IMG/VR virus record: IMGVR_UViG_3300023179_000046
Span: 1-64,000 of that record
Direction: 5' to 3' (one strand)
Length of the DNA: 64,000 nt
Source: a virus
Shown: one piece after another, positions 37,276-47,269 of the stretch
Position numbering within the stretch: the stretch's first letter is position 1
Layout of the letters: the number at the start of each line of letters is the position of its first letter
Notes under the pieces: model-generated
What the model was told of the DNA's origin: nothing
The model's input: only the letters and a program-made list of their open reading frames with translations
The model's database searches: none
Position numbers and translations under genes: made by a program

Positions 37276-39153
37276 TCATAGTTCAGCAGTACCGAGGAAG
37301 TGCCCGCTCCATATGCTCTTTGTTATTTTTTTATCATCCGAGTATGCCGTTACAGCATCACCGGACTTTTTGATAGCCGTAGCAGTCTCTAAAGCGTTAA
37401 GGCGTTCGGCAATTTCAGAGATACGATCAACTAACTTGCTGATCTTACCATCAAATTCTCCAATTGAATCAGAGACATTTGCTGAAATACCTTCAACTGC
37501 CTTTTCCAACTTTTCAGAGTTGTCTGCGGTTTCGGCGTAATTCTTTTCAAAAGCAGAAGCAAGTTTTTCATTAAGTTCTTCTAACAACTTAACTACTTTA
37601 CCTTCTTCTGCCGGAATTTCAGAAACGGTTGCGGCCTTCTCAATCGGCTCAGGTGCAACTGTTTCTAAGAGTTCTGCTGCTTCCTCAACGGGAGCGGCCA
37701 CGTTATTATCGTTTTCCATTTCTTCATCCCCTCCTTTACTTAGGGCTTCATCTGCACTCTTTTTTATTGACATAGAAATTTTTGTCAAAGTGCTTAACTT
37801 GTGTCCAACCATTCTATCCGTTGGAACAAATTTTTCATCCTTCATAGTATACACGTTAATGGCGGCAGCGGGGTCATCCTCTGTGCCGGTGATGGTAAAA
37901 GATGAATCTGGAACATTATATGAACCATTCCTAATAATCTTTTTTACCTTGCCCCGAGCATTACCGCCGCTAGAACCCCATTTAACAAAATCTCCAACAC
38001 TAATGCCAGACTTTTCCAAAGATTCGTCCGACTCGTTATCTTCATATTGGTCAATTTTTTCTAAAGAATTATAAACTTTTTCTGACCAACTACGGCCAGC
38101 GTCACCGCCCCAAGCATCCCAAGCAACTCTGCCGGGGGACGGGTAGCCATCTTCACCAGAACTAAAACCTGTGGCCTTAGAGTCAACACCGTGACGAGCA
38201 AAAAAACTTTTCATCCTACCAATAGTTTCCGCAGAAACCGCTCTACCGGCTGCTAAATCTGCTGCGCGTTTGCGACCAACATCTGTAAAGCCACCGCCAG
38301 CCTTACCGTCTTTAATCCATTCAAGGGCGCGGCGGGCTGCTGATCGAACACCTTCGGGTGGAACAAAGCCGTCGCCTGCTTTTTCTAAAGAATCTTGGTC
38401 TGGATAAGGATTAATGGTAGTGCCACTGTCAATGGTCTTATCTACATCTTCTAAATCTTCTGGCATACCTTTTTGAAAATGACCTAAAATAAGTTTTCTT
38501 ACAGTTTCAGTTTTATTAATATCTTTGCTTTCAACCCAACCAATGCTTTTCATGTTGGCTCCACAAATGACACATTCCTTTTTATCGGTATCAGCAGTAT
38601 TAGCAACTTGATCGTTAGAACACCAAAAAACATTCTCTATAGAAACTTCTGTAGATATTCCGTTAGCAGTCAGTCCACCGTTGTTTTTTTGAATAGAAAA
38701 GATATTGGCTAATGGATTGGCGGGATTGTCAACTAAACTTAATTCAGTCAATTCATAATCCTTAATAATTCTTGTCTTGGATGATCCTTCTTCTTCGGAT
38801 TCGGAGTCATAACTTGCCTCTACAATATCCCCGCCAATAGAAAAACCTGTCAAGGTTCCATCTAAAACTTTTTCCCAAGTATTCTGTGCGCCAGTAGAAA
38901 TATATGCGTCAACATAAATACCTTTATAGTGAGCGTTTGTTTCAGGATCAAAAAAATCTTGTGGTTCAAAAGACACAACTTTACCGACAGCGATAGGCTG
39001 ATGCATTTCCCTTAGGTTGCCTCTAAAAGCACTAAAGGCTTTTTCGCTCGCCTCCGGCGAAACAATATCACCGTGGCGGTCTAGGTTGTCTAGGGTTGCA
39101 AATCCAGAGACGGTTCTTTTTTCCTTATCGACTTTTGCAATTGGAAAAGCCAT
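37276..39153 (-). CDS. prohead protease (S78) fused to Tudor-like and scaffold regions
   Basis: 625 residues from ATG 39153 (AAGGAAAAGATTAAG upstream; the frame is open to 39219). Residues 1-150 are an HK97-type S78 protease (VSGFATLDNLDRHGDIVSPE, FSIGG, ELSLVDNPANP). A CxxC segment follows (about 165-195: WCSND...CVICGANM). Residues 270-380 hold an Arg/Gly-rich domain (GVRSAARRALEWIKDGKAGG). Residues 385-460 resemble a hypervirulence-associated Tudor domain (VGDFVKWGSSGGNARGKVKK). The C-terminal 130 residues are an acidic coiled coil, probably the scaffold. The protease would cut the scaffold and capsid during maturation. Confidence 0.83.
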   Translation of the reverse strand: MAFPIAKVDKEKRTVSGFATLDNLDRHGDIVSPEASEKAFSAFRGNLREMHQPIAVGKVVSFEPQDFFDPETNAHYKGIYVDAYISTGAQNTWEKVLDGTLTGFSIGGDIVEASYDSESEEEGSSKTRIIKDYELTELSLVDNPANPLANIFSIQKNNGGLTANGISTEVSIENVFWCSNDQVANTADTDKKECVICGANMKSIGWVESKDINKTETVRKLILGHFQKGMPEDLEDVDKTIDSGTTINPYPDQDSLEKAGDGFVPPEGVRSAARRALEWIKDGKAGGGFTDVGRKRAADLAAGRAVSAETIGRMKSFFARHGVDSKATGFSSGEDGYPSPGRVAWDAWGGDAGRSWSEKVYNSLEKIDQYEDNESDESLEKSGISVGDFVKWGSSGGNARGKVKKIIRNGSYNVPDSSFTITGTEDDPAAAINVYTMKDEKFVPTDRMVGHKLSTLTKISMSIKKSADEALSKGGDEEMENDNNVAAPVEEAAELLETVAPEPIEKAATVSEIPAEEGKVVKLLEELNEKLASAFEKNYAETADNSEKLEKAVEGISANVSDSIGEFDGKISKLVDRISEIAERLNALETATAIKKSGDAVTAYSDDKKITKSIWSGHFLGTAEL

Positions 39154-39239
39154 CTTAATCTTTTCCTTGCTATTAGTCCAATTAACCTTGTTAATGTCCA
39201 TTTGAATTAATAATAACAATATTCTTTATGAAAACAAAA

Positions 39240-40820
39240 TTACGGGGTTTTGCGACCTTCGCCCTGAGGATTTCTTTCACCCTCAGAGTCAGAAGCATTA
39301 ATGCTGCGCTGTTGATCCCGCGCCCTATTTTTAGTGCCCTGAGCCGTCTGCTCAGCAGACTGCTGTGCATTAAGAACAACAGGGCTATCACCATCGGGGC
39401 GGGGAGATAGATTCTTCCTAACACGAATCTCATTAGGAACAACAACCTGCATACGAAGCAAAGATTCATCAATCTTGCTCTGAGTTAATTCATCAGTCAA
39501 AGTCAATTCATCAAGTTGCAAAGTAAAGGCATCTGTAAACTCTCTAATAATTAAGTTTACCTTTCTCTCCAACTCGTCCTGCATCGGACGACAAACTTGT
39601 TCCTTAAACGTTTTGTCTGCTGCCATTGATGCAGCATTACCAACACCATTAGGCATTCCTATTTTAGTAATAGGTACACCATTCGCAAATAGGATACGGT
39701 CGCGGTTTTCCGTTGTATAGTTTTGGAAAGAAGAATCTTGAATTCCTGACTCTACCGGCTCCATCTTAAACTCTACCCGCGAATTTTCACCATCTGACGG
39801 AAGTGGAATGTAAAGAGTTCTATGGTTTCTGCCACGCAAACCAGTTTGAAAAAATTCAAGCAGTTTTCTTTCAGATTCAGCAGAAAGTTTAGCGCCTTTG
39901 ACTGTGATAATGTATCGGGGTACTGCTTTATTCTCAAAATAGTCTAGGTTGAACCGGGAGGCAAATTCATCACCGGCCACAGCGTTCTTTGCGGATAAAA
40001 TATCTGGAATACCGTAATATGTATGAGTTGGACTGTATTTCTTAAAATGAATAACCTCATTCGGTTGAGGGTCAGTTCCAATCTGATCTATAGTTTCTTT
40101 GTCGCCAAAGTTTCTAAAGAATGTGTAGCGATTATAAACAACCTGAACAAAGCCGTCGCGGTGCCGACGAATTCTCATAGTTGTTGTAGGTATGTGGCCA
40201 ATGTATCCGATTCTACCAGTACTAGTCCTGCCAATTTCCATATAACCATTACCGCAAGTTTCAAGATCAACGTAGATTTTGTGCATGATCCATAAGAAAC
40301 TATCATCTGAATTTAACGACTCTAGGTATTCTCGCAGGTCGCTCTTGGCTGACGTAATTTTTCTTCTCAGTTTATCTAGTTTTTCTGGATTATTTAATAC
40401 GTCCTCAATCTTGTCTAAAACTTTTTGACTTTCCTGAAAATGATATCCAAGCCCAACAACATTAGATGCTTTAGCGTTTACCGCAGCATGTTGAATCGGA
40501 GACACATCATATAATTGTGCAAGATACATTAAGTTATACGGCGGCTGAACAATTTGAAATAAAGAATAACCAGTTAAATCTAGAGGGTCAAGTTTCTTAG
40601 ACTTTGCATCCTCTATGCCCTCATAAGCCTTAGCAATGCGATTAGTTTTTCTTTTAAAGTTAGCACTAAGGCCTTCCATTTTAGAGATTTGCTCCCAATC
40701 CTGAGAAAACAAATCTTCAAACTGAGATTCATTTATGGCAATAGAAGGTCCAGCACCGCCGACCCTAATTCTCACTAAATCAGAATCATCGTCTAAATCT
40801 TCTATTGGCACTAGTGACAT
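39240..40820 (-). CDS. portal protein
   Basis: 526 residues from ATG 40820 (TAATG overlap with the previous gene). Shows portal hallmarks: a long helical N-terminus, LAQLYDVSPIQHAAVNAKAS, then NGYMEIGRTSTGRIGYIGHI, and a stretch near residue 320 (GIPDILSAKNAVAGDE) common in phage portals. It forms the dodecameric DNA channel. The C-terminal 60 residues are Gln/Asn-rich and charged. Next to S78 protease and capsid, which confirms the call. Confidence 0.88.
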   Translation of the reverse strand: MSLVPIEDLDDDSDLVRIRVGGAGPSIAINESQFEDLFSQDWEQISKMEGLSANFKRKTNRIAKAYEGIEDAKSKKLDPLDLTGYSLFQIVQPPYNLMYLAQLYDVSPIQHAAVNAKASNVVGLGYHFQESQKVLDKIEDVLNNPEKLDKLRRKITSAKSDLREYLESLNSDDSFLWIMHKIYVDLETCGNGYMEIGRTSTGRIGYIGHIPTTTMRIRRHRDGFVQVVYNRYTFFRNFGDKETIDQIGTDPQPNEVIHFKKYSPTHTYYGIPDILSAKNAVAGDEFASRFNLDYFENKAVPRYIITVKGAKLSAESERKLLEFFQTGLRGRNHRTLYIPLPSDGENSRVEFKMEPVESGIQDSSFQNYTTENRDRILFANGVPITKIGMPNGVGNAASMAADKTFKEQVCRPMQDELERKVNLIIREFTDAFTLQLDELTLTDELTQSKIDESLLRMQVVVPNEIRVRKNLSPRPDGDSPVVLNAQQSAEQTAQGTKNRARDQQRSINASDSEGERNPQGEGRKTP

Positions 40821-41158
40821 TAAATAAGGCCCATTTTCTTTTGATTGTCTAAATCTTCCTTGATGGCCGGGACATCTAATTCGTCTGGAATTAGCCCCCA
40901 CTCCATTCTTTGCTTTTGTTCTTCATATTCATCTTCCGTAACTTGACGGTGGGCGCTAAACCATACAGGCTGACCTTCTTCTAAATCAAATTCTTTAGCG
41001 AATCTTTTGAGTTCATTAATTCTTTTAACGTCACCCTTTATGGCAGCAATATTCATGTAGTTGCCTTCATCGTCCATGACGAGGCTACCGTCTGGCATTT
41101 GCCAAAGATATAGGCCATAGGAAACTTCTTCTATTTGTGTAATATTAGACTTCTTCAT
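40820..41158 (-). CDS. hypothetical protein upstream of portal
   Basis: 112 residues starting at ATG 41158 (a TTG at 41164 is better spaced from AAAGGTGG and is an alternative). Reads as a small beta domain (SYGLYLWQMPDGSLVMDDEGNY) then charged helices. It is coupled to the portal gene by TAATG, which suggests a head-assembly or packaging role. No family recognised. Confidence 0.6.
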   Translation of the reverse strand: MKKSNITQIEEVSYGLYLWQMPDGSLVMDDEGNYMNIAAIKGDVKRINELKRFAKEFDLEEGQPVWFSAHRQVTEDEYEEQKQRMEWGLIPDELDVPAIKEDLDNQKKMGLI

Positions 41159-41208
41159 AGACAAATTTTACCACCTTTTAAACAAAACTGCACAATTTGT
41201 GCCGCCAA

Positions 41209-41850
41209 CTATCCAATTTTGTACGCAGTCACACCAGAAATGCTTGCAGAGTTCCAATTTGGTAACCAGTTGTATCCAACTGTACTATCTGTAACGACAG
41301 TTGGATCACTCCCTATAAAGTTTTTATATCTTGGCAAAGCCAATGATGATATATCGTTAAAGTATGTGACTAGTGTATCAACAAAATAACTAGCATTTGT
41401 TGGTGAAACACTGGCGGGAAATGTATTACCTGCACCATATGAATATAAACCGTTAACACCCCCGCCGGGGGCAGTTAAGTCTCCCGATACCAAATCTGAA
41501 TTAAAAATTGTATTACCATAAGTATACGAACCATCAGGAGAAAAATATGAAATTACATACAGAGTATTTGCAGTAATAGGTACTGGAACATTAAAGTAAA
41601 CATATTGCCACTTCCAACTAGCAGTAGTTATATTTGAAAAAGTTGCACTAGCAAGTAGGGTTCCGGCAGAAGTCCACAATGACGCAATATGTGTGCTGCC
41701 TGCAAGAGTTTCTGTATAAAACTTAGCACCAATAACCTGACCGTCCCTAGAGGATTTGAACTTTACCCCTAAAGTTACTGCACTACTAGGTCGTGCAACA
41801 AAGGCAGATGCTATTGTGCTGTCATTTATTAAGGAATATACACCGCTCAT
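41209..41850 (-). CDS. DUF4082-type structural protein
   Basis: 213 residues. Residues 20-160 match the DUF4082 pattern very closely: LGVKFKSSRDGQVIGAKFY, SLWTSAGTLLASATF, W-x-x-V-x-F-x-x-P-V-x-I-T-A-N-T-x-Y-V-I-S-Y, then YFVDTLV. This jelly-roll module occurs in secreted bacterial surface proteins, probably for sugar binding. In a phage it is likely a capsid or tail decoration that sticks to glycans. ATG at 41850 after AGGATAATTTT. Confidence 0.75.
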   Translation of the reverse strand: MSGVYSLINDSTIASAFVARPSSAVTLGVKFKSSRDGQVIGAKFYTETLAGSTHIASLWTSAGTLLASATFSNITTASWKWQYVYFNVPVPITANTLYVISYFSPDGSYTYGNTIFNSDLVSGDLTAPGGGVNGLYSYGAGNTFPASVSPTNASYFVDTLVTYFNDISSLALPRYKNFIGSDPTVVTDSTVGYNWLPNWNSASISGVTAYKIG

Positions 41851-41859
41851 AAAATTATC

Positions 41860-44346
41860 CTATTCATTAGAATTCCAAATATTAATAAAACCATATGACC
41901 CATGAGAATGTCTACCTGTAGTAATTTTACTTGCATTTAAATAGATAGAGTCACCAGTGTATGCCCCGTCAAAATCAAAGAACAGGTGGTGTGGGTCGGC
42001 TGTTGTTAAAGTAACCGTTCCAGATGGAGCATATTGTCCATTAACATATACATTAACATAAGTTGTACTGCCAGAATATGAAAATCCGCTAGCAGAACCA
42101 CCATCAATGAAGCGTGTGTACGTTGAGAGCGGGCTGCCGCCGTCGATGCTGCTATCAAAAATAATAGTAGAAGCAGAACCTCCGTCTATTGATGCTGAAA
42201 CAATCGCGTTTTCGTAAAATAATACACCAGACGCATTAGTATAAGCGTAAAAAGAAACACCACTTTCGACTCCCCTAGTATCAATAATAAAATTGGATGC
42301 AGATGGATAAGACTCAGGCCTAAACCAAAAATCAATAGCGATAGGATTGATTTCGGGTCGCCTCTTGTTTATCTCTATACCGCCCTCAACCTGACCTGAC
42401 GTTTTATCAAAACTTAGACCAAACTTTCTCTGCCTCTGTTGAATCGGATGAGAAAAAGATCCTATGACATAAGAATGTGACGAAGCAGTATCAACAATAC
42501 TATCTATCGCATAGTTACCATCATTACTTAAAATTGATAAATCTTTGTACAAAGAAACTTTTATGGAGTTAAATGATTGATTGTATTGCTCAATTTCATA
42601 TTCATAGGGAACAAGAATTCTGAGCATCGCATCGTCAGTTAAAGTATTGTATGGAATAGGAAGTTGCTCATTATTGTTTATTGTTGTCCAAGGTAGATAT
42701 CCAGATGCCGCATCAGAATACAAAGAGTATTGAACGAGGCAGTTGTCCATTCCGTCCCACGAAATTTTACTACCAACAATATCAGTGTCATAGTCGGATA
42801 ATTCTATTTGACTAATATATGTGGCAGCCTGACTAATTGAAAGGTCATCAGTAAATCTTGCCATATACATTCTATTTTCAGAAAAATTATATGTTGAGGC
42901 AGAAGTACCTAATTCGCTGGCAATAAAAGCGTCATTGTCCATTCCAAAATTTTTAATATATAAGGAATTAGCATAGGGCAATTCAGGCATATTGCCTATC
43001 GCTAATGATAAACTTTGAGGTATGGATAACTGTGGAATGGTGGCGCTTGCGGCTATGTTGTTTGCATATAGGTGAATATCTTCATCTTTTATGCAAAATG
43101 CTACATTGTATGTGCTTGCAGAATTTAACGTAGACGGTATATATATTATGCTTGACGAGGACGCCGAATCTGGATCATACTTCTGTATATAAAATCCACT
43201 TGCATTAACCGTGGCGTACAAATTTGTATTAGTCTCAACAACATCATTCATAGAGAAAATTGTTGACATTGATGCTGTTACATTTGAAATTTGAGTAGTA
43301 ATGGTTTTATATTTTTCTCCGCTAAACAATAAGCCGTAGTCTACCATTTGGGCGTATGCTGAGGCTGATACTTGAAGCCCCGCCGATGAAGTACTAATTG
43401 ATCCGCTAGACAGTGAACCTAAATTAATACTATTAATTCTTTTATAGGAAATACCTAACTCTGTTGAAAAGTTAGTATTGTTTTCATAGATATAGTTATC
43501 TTTAAATGAGTCACCTATAATAAATTTTTGATAAATTGTATTGTAGTCTTTTTCGGTTAAGTCAAAAAAGGAAGTATTATATGCGGCGGTAATTTGAGAA
43601 GGCTTTTCTGCATTATAGGCATATACGGCCCTGAGCCTTTGACGATCTTTAGGTAATATATAATTATATAGACCTAAATTGCTGATTATAAAACTTTTTG
43701 TTGAATCGTTAATTGAGTTAGAGTTAACGTTAAAGTTAATTTTTTCTACTGCACCGGTAAGTGGTTGAAACGCAAAATTATCTACAACTGCGCCTGATCC
43801 ACCATCATGACCGTTGACTGATAGTGTTAAAGACCCTTTAGTGTAGGTGGCACAAATATAAAAATTAGTGTCTAGGTTTCTTACTGGATAGATAGCATCA
43901 GTGTTACCCGTTCCATAAATTCTAAACCTAAATGTGTTTCTTTTGTAGTCGTAGAGAATGGCTCCTACATCAGTTGAGCCATTTTTTATGCTAACAATTT
44001 TTAACTCATTATTAATGTAGTATCTTGTTGAAGAATTAAGATTATTTAAATATCCAGAGCCATCCAAAGTTCCATTGAAAGAAAACCAAAACTCAATAGT
44101 AAAATTATTATTTTCAGTGCCCTTATAAAAACACTTAGGGTCGCCATACAGTCGATAAGAAAAATTATTAGTCTTAGTAAAAAGCGGAGTGGCACTTGAA
44201 CTGTTATCTACAATAATATTATTCTTTATCGAACTTCTAGTTCCAGAACTAGCACTTTGAATAAGTCCATTACTCGCGTATACGTCATTAAGGTCACCTG
44301 TATAGCCCACAGGTTGATCTGAAATGACTAAATTTTTATACGACAA
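41860..44346 (-). CDS. LamG-containing virion protein
   Basis: 828 residues. Residues 75-200 and 640-820 look like LamG/concanavalin A sandwiches (FTIEFWFSFNGTLDG; ISIDFWFRPESYPSAS-like segment; YVNVYVNGQYAPSGTVTL). The rest is Ser/Tyr/Asn-rich beta structure. TTG start at 44346 behind ATAGGAG. It precedes the DUF4082 gene by 9 bases; both are upstream of the portal, an unusual place for adhesion proteins, so a head-surface decoration is possible. Confidence 0.65.
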   Translation of the reverse strand: MSYKNLVISDQPVGYTGDLNDVYASNGLIQSASSGTRSSIKNNIIVDNSSSATPLFTKTNNFSYRLYGDPKCFYKGTENNNFTIEFWFSFNGTLDGSGYLNNLNSSTRYYINNELKIVSIKNGSTDVGAILYDYKRNTFRFRIYGTGNTDAIYPVRNLDTNFYICATYTKGSLTLSVNGHDGGSGAVVDNFAFQPLTGAVEKINFNVNSNSINDSTKSFIISNLGLYNYILPKDRQRLRAVYAYNAEKPSQITAAYNTSFFDLTEKDYNTIYQKFIIGDSFKDNYIYENNTNFSTELGISYKRINSINLGSLSSGSISTSSAGLQVSASAYAQMVDYGLLFSGEKYKTITTQISNVTASMSTIFSMNDVVETNTNLYATVNASGFYIQKYDPDSASSSSIIYIPSTLNSASTYNVAFCIKDEDIHLYANNIAASATIPQLSIPQSLSLAIGNMPELPYANSLYIKNFGMDNDAFIASELGTSASTYNFSENRMYMARFTDDLSISQAATYISQIELSDYDTDIVGSKISWDGMDNCLVQYSLYSDAASGYLPWTTINNNEQLPIPYNTLTDDAMLRILVPYEYEIEQYNQSFNSIKVSLYKDLSILSNDGNYAIDSIVDTASSHSYVIGSFSHPIQQRQRKFGLSFDKTSGQVEGGIEINKRRPEINPIAIDFWFRPESYPSASNFIIDTRGVESGVSFYAYTNASGVLFYENAIVSASIDGGSASTIIFDSSIDGGSPLSTYTRFIDGGSASGFSYSGSTTYVNVYVNGQYAPSGTVTLTTADPHHLFFDFDGAYTGDSIYLNASKITTGRHSHGSYGFINIWNSNE

Positions 44347-44397
44347 AGTAATGCTCCTATTGGAATATAATAATTATACCAAAGCAGAGGCGTTTTA

Positions 44398-47199
44398 CTA
44401 CTTTTTAACTTCTGCCGTGGAGCCAATGTCTACAATTTCACAAGCCCCGGCGCTACAGGCCAATTCTTGCGATCCAGTAGTTGAATCAATAGTCTCATAG
44501 AGAGGTAGCATTTCCCACTGAATATACTCAGGGAAATTCTTTACTGCCTCTAAATATGTTGATTCGTCTATTTCCTGATAGGGAGCCTGACGGTAGGTAT
44601 GCTCAGAATAAGGTAAGAATGAGATACCTGACACTTCATCAAAGTGCTTCCAAATCCAAGCACCTACCTCCATCCATTCTTCTTCCTTGACGGAAACGGT
44701 GATTGAAGGCTTATGTTCACACCATGCTCTTTGATATGCCAGCCAAATATCTAAATGCTGTAAAGCGTTAATGTTTTCGCGCAGTACCGCATTTTTGGGT
44801 GCTTTTATTGGAAACGAGAATACTGTAGTGTCATTAGGTTTCATAACGTCATCTTCTGCTGGAACACCGCAGTCAGTGAGGAAACGTGTTAAAGGATCTT
44901 TCTTATCGCCTCTGACAGTGCGGGTATAGTATTGTGAGTGCCACGGATGCATCCCTGAGGATACTCCTGTTAATTGTGATACTGTTCCTGATGGCTTGAC
45001 ACAGGTGATGGCGGCTGATGGGTTGATGCCTATTTTTTTGGCTTCTTCTACGTTTGCGGCTACTGCAATTTCTCGTAAATTGTAGAGGGTTCTTGTCAAT
45101 TTTGCTATGCCTTCTTGTCCTGACATTAGAGTGTTGCCGAATTGCCCGGTCAGTGAAACACCAAGTAGTCTTTCTTCTTCTGTGTTTTGACGCCAAATTT
45201 TTCTTAAGTATTTGAAATCTGTCAGTGTTGATTGCCATGTGCCTAGAATGGTTGCTAATTCAACCTTTCTGGATAGGGTTTCTTCATCATCATTTTCTCG
45301 CACAATCACTTCTGACAGGTTGCAGAATTGGTATGGGCGTAGAATGATTTCGCTGCATGGGTTGGTGCCATAGTTTATTGTTTCGTCCCGGCGACCATAT
45401 TTGGCTGCTTGACGTTGTGCGGCCTTAACATTATAGATGCCACGTTCACCTGATTTAGAATCATACAGGTTCTTCCACTCGTCCATAAATTCGCTCATTG
45501 AGGGTCGGTCTGAATATGCCACGGAGTTATTTGAAAGCGCCCTGTGACCGTCTGTGTTCCACCATGAGCCAAATTTTGCCTTAGCCATATCTCCGTCGCC
45601 TAGGTCAGATAGGCTAATCATGGCACTACGACGAACACCCCCAACTACGACCACTTCACCGATCTTGCACATAATGTCGTGGGCTTCGATTGGGCGCAGG
45701 CGACGACCAGCCGCCTGCTTAAAGATATGCACACAGAATTCGAATAAGTTGATGAGGGGTTCTGGGCCTGATGCCATACCGCCAAAGGTCTTAAGTCGTG
45801 CGCCTGCTGGACGTACCTTAGATGTATTCCATGTGGGGATTTGACCAGCGTAAAGCATAGCAATAAGTTCTCTTAAAGATCGTGCCCATCCCGCCTTTGA
45901 ATCCTCTACAACAATAGTTGTATCGGATTTCTCAAAATGCTCATTGACTACGGGCAGTTTGTTAATGTATTTTGCTTCTACGGAGAATCCTACTCCTGTC
46001 CCACACATGAGAATATACATTGCTTCATCGAAGGAGCGAGGGGAGTCAATTGGTAGGAAAGAACAATTTCCAGTAATCAGCCCCCCAGAAAGAACAAAGT
46101 TGCTAGTTTCTGGGACCACCAGACAGTAAACGTCCTGTTCTTCTAATTCAGATATTGACTCAACAACAAATTCCTTGCTGGCTCGCAGGCTAATTCTTGC
46201 TAGCGGGTTAGACCTTTCTCCAAAATTAGTTGGCCTATTGTTGTAGTTAATTCCAGTTACAACGTATCCGGCCAATGGTGCGTTCTTAACCAGCCACTCA
46301 TAAGCGCCCGGAAATTGTGAGTCCAATTTTGGAGAGGTGGAGCGAATCTGATTGCCATCGGCCAAAAGCCAGCCATAAATAAAGCCTGCAATGTAACTTG
46401 AGTTCTTAGAAGAAGGAAATTCTTTGCAGTTATCTGGTACAGTCCAATATCCAACTGCATCACCATCGTAAGATGGTGGGAAGGAATGTGATTCAAAGTA
46501 TGAAAGCATTTCATCCTTGTGCTGACCACAAAGCCTTACAAAATGTCCAATATTACCATTCGACTGGCGCTTGCTTATAGTTCCGTCGCCAAAAATAATA
46601 CCATGGCGCACCCCATTTCGGTAATCTTCATCCTCAACGACATCTGCCGAGATAGCAATAACTTTATCTCCAACAGAAAGCGCAGTAGTTTTTAGACCAT
46701 TGGACAAAATCCATCTATGGTCAGGAGTAACATCATAACTAAGTCTATGATTGCTTCTGTCAGAAGACGGCCTAAAGACTACCCTTTGAGTAGACTGAAC
46801 CCCAAAATATTCGGCACGCGCAGACTTCCATCCAAAAGGTGTAAGCGCCGTAACGGTCTGATCATAAATGTCATCTAGTCTAACCGAGCCGTACTCTTTC
46901 GTAACAACCTCAGTACTGCCCACAAAACAGTTATATCCTGCCACATTGTCACGATCCAACGCAACACCAGCAGTCATGACTGCACGCATGGAAGGCATAA
47001 TGTCCATTTTTAATACGGCAGACTTTAACTCAGTTACAAGGGCGGGGTCAGGAGTGTAATTCTTTTCACCTAAATGGGTAACCATAAAGTTAAAGTAACG
47101 GTCTACAGTTTCATCCCACGATTCGCGTCGGTTTTCATCTTCCAACCAACGGGCATAACGACTAACAGCAATAAAATTTTGAAACGGATTCTCAATCAC
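44398..47199 (-). CDS. nrdJ: ribonucleoside-triphosphate reductase, B12-dependent (class II), with intein
   Basis: 933 residues encoded; 645 after removal of the intein (residues 91-378). Reduces ribonucleotides to deoxyribonucleotides for phage DNA synthesis using adenosylcobalamin. The mature N-terminus IENPFQNFIAVSRYARW and the MCGTGVGFSVE stretch are typical of the monomeric RTPR family. The redox pair and radical cysteine are visible: NCSFLPID, NPCSEI and QFCNLSE, plus a C-terminal CSAGAC pair. GTG at 47199 follows TTTAGGTGCTTTTTT; an upstream GTG at 47253 adds 18 unlikely residues. Independence from oxygen and from a small subunit makes it a self-contained unit. Confidence 0.9.
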   Translation of the reverse strand: MIENPFQNFIAVSRYARWLEDENRRESWDETVDRYFNFMVTHLGEKNYTPDPALVTELKSAVLKMDIMPSMRAVMTAGVALDRDNVAGYNCFVGSTEVVTKEYGSVRLDDIYDQTVTALTPFGWKSARAEYFGVQSTQRVVFRPSSDRSNHRLSYDVTPDHRWILSNGLKTTALSVGDKVIAISADVVEDEDYRNGVRHGIIFGDGTISKRQSNGNIGHFVRLCGQHKDEMLSYFESHSFPPSYDGDAVGYWTVPDNCKEFPSSKNSSYIAGFIYGWLLADGNQIRSTSPKLDSQFPGAYEWLVKNAPLAGYVVTGINYNNRPTNFGERSNPLARISLRASKEFVVESISELEEQDVYCLVVPETSNFVLSGGLITGNCSFLPIDSPRSFDEAMYILMCGTGVGFSVEAKYINKLPVVNEHFEKSDTTIVVEDSKAGWARSLRELIAMLYAGQIPTWNTSKVRPAGARLKTFGGMASGPEPLINLFEFCVHIFKQAAGRRLRPIEAHDIMCKIGEVVVVGGVRRSAMISLSDLGDGDMAKAKFGSWWNTDGHRALSNNSVAYSDRPSMSEFMDEWKNLYDSKSGERGIYNVKAAQRQAAKYGRRDETINYGTNPCSEIILRPYQFCNLSEVIVRENDDEETLSRKVELATILGTWQSTLTDFKYLRKIWRQNTEEERLLGVSLTGQFGNTLMSGQEGIAKLTRTLYNLREIAVAANVEEAKKIGINPSAAITCVKPSGTVSQLTGVSSGMHPWHSQYYTRTVRGDKKDPLTRFLTDCGVPAEDDVMKPNDTTVFSFPIKAPKNAVLRENINALQHLDIWLAYQRAWCEHKPSITVSVKEEEWMEVGAWIWKHFDEVSGISFLPYSEHTYRQAPYQEIDESTYLEAVKNFPEYIQWEMLPLYETIDSTTGSQELACSAGACEIVDIGSTAEVKK
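46066..46929 (-). mobile_element. intein with LAGLIDADG endonuclease in the reductase
   Basis: 288 residues inserted between N and C of the extein AGYN|CSFLPID. It starts with Cys (CFVGSTEVVT), has a block-B TPDH at residues 68-71, two LAGLIDADG-like helices (GIIFGDG at about 111 and YIAGFIYGWLLADG at about 179), and ends with ITGN before the +1 Cys. The terminal Asn is intact but the usual penultimate His is Gly, which may slow splicing. Insertion is exactly at the redox-active cysteine, a conserved site typical of homing inteins. Confidence 0.9.
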
Positions 47200-47269
47200 A
47201 AAAAAGCACCTAAATTCACATAAAATATTTAACAGAGACACCAAGTGTAGCACGCCCCCTGCCTTAAAC

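Noticed and set aside
44398-47253. Reductase start at GTG 47253
   Set aside because: The extra residues are hydrophobic and unlike any reductase N-terminus, while GTG 47199 has AGGTG upstream and begins directly with the family start.
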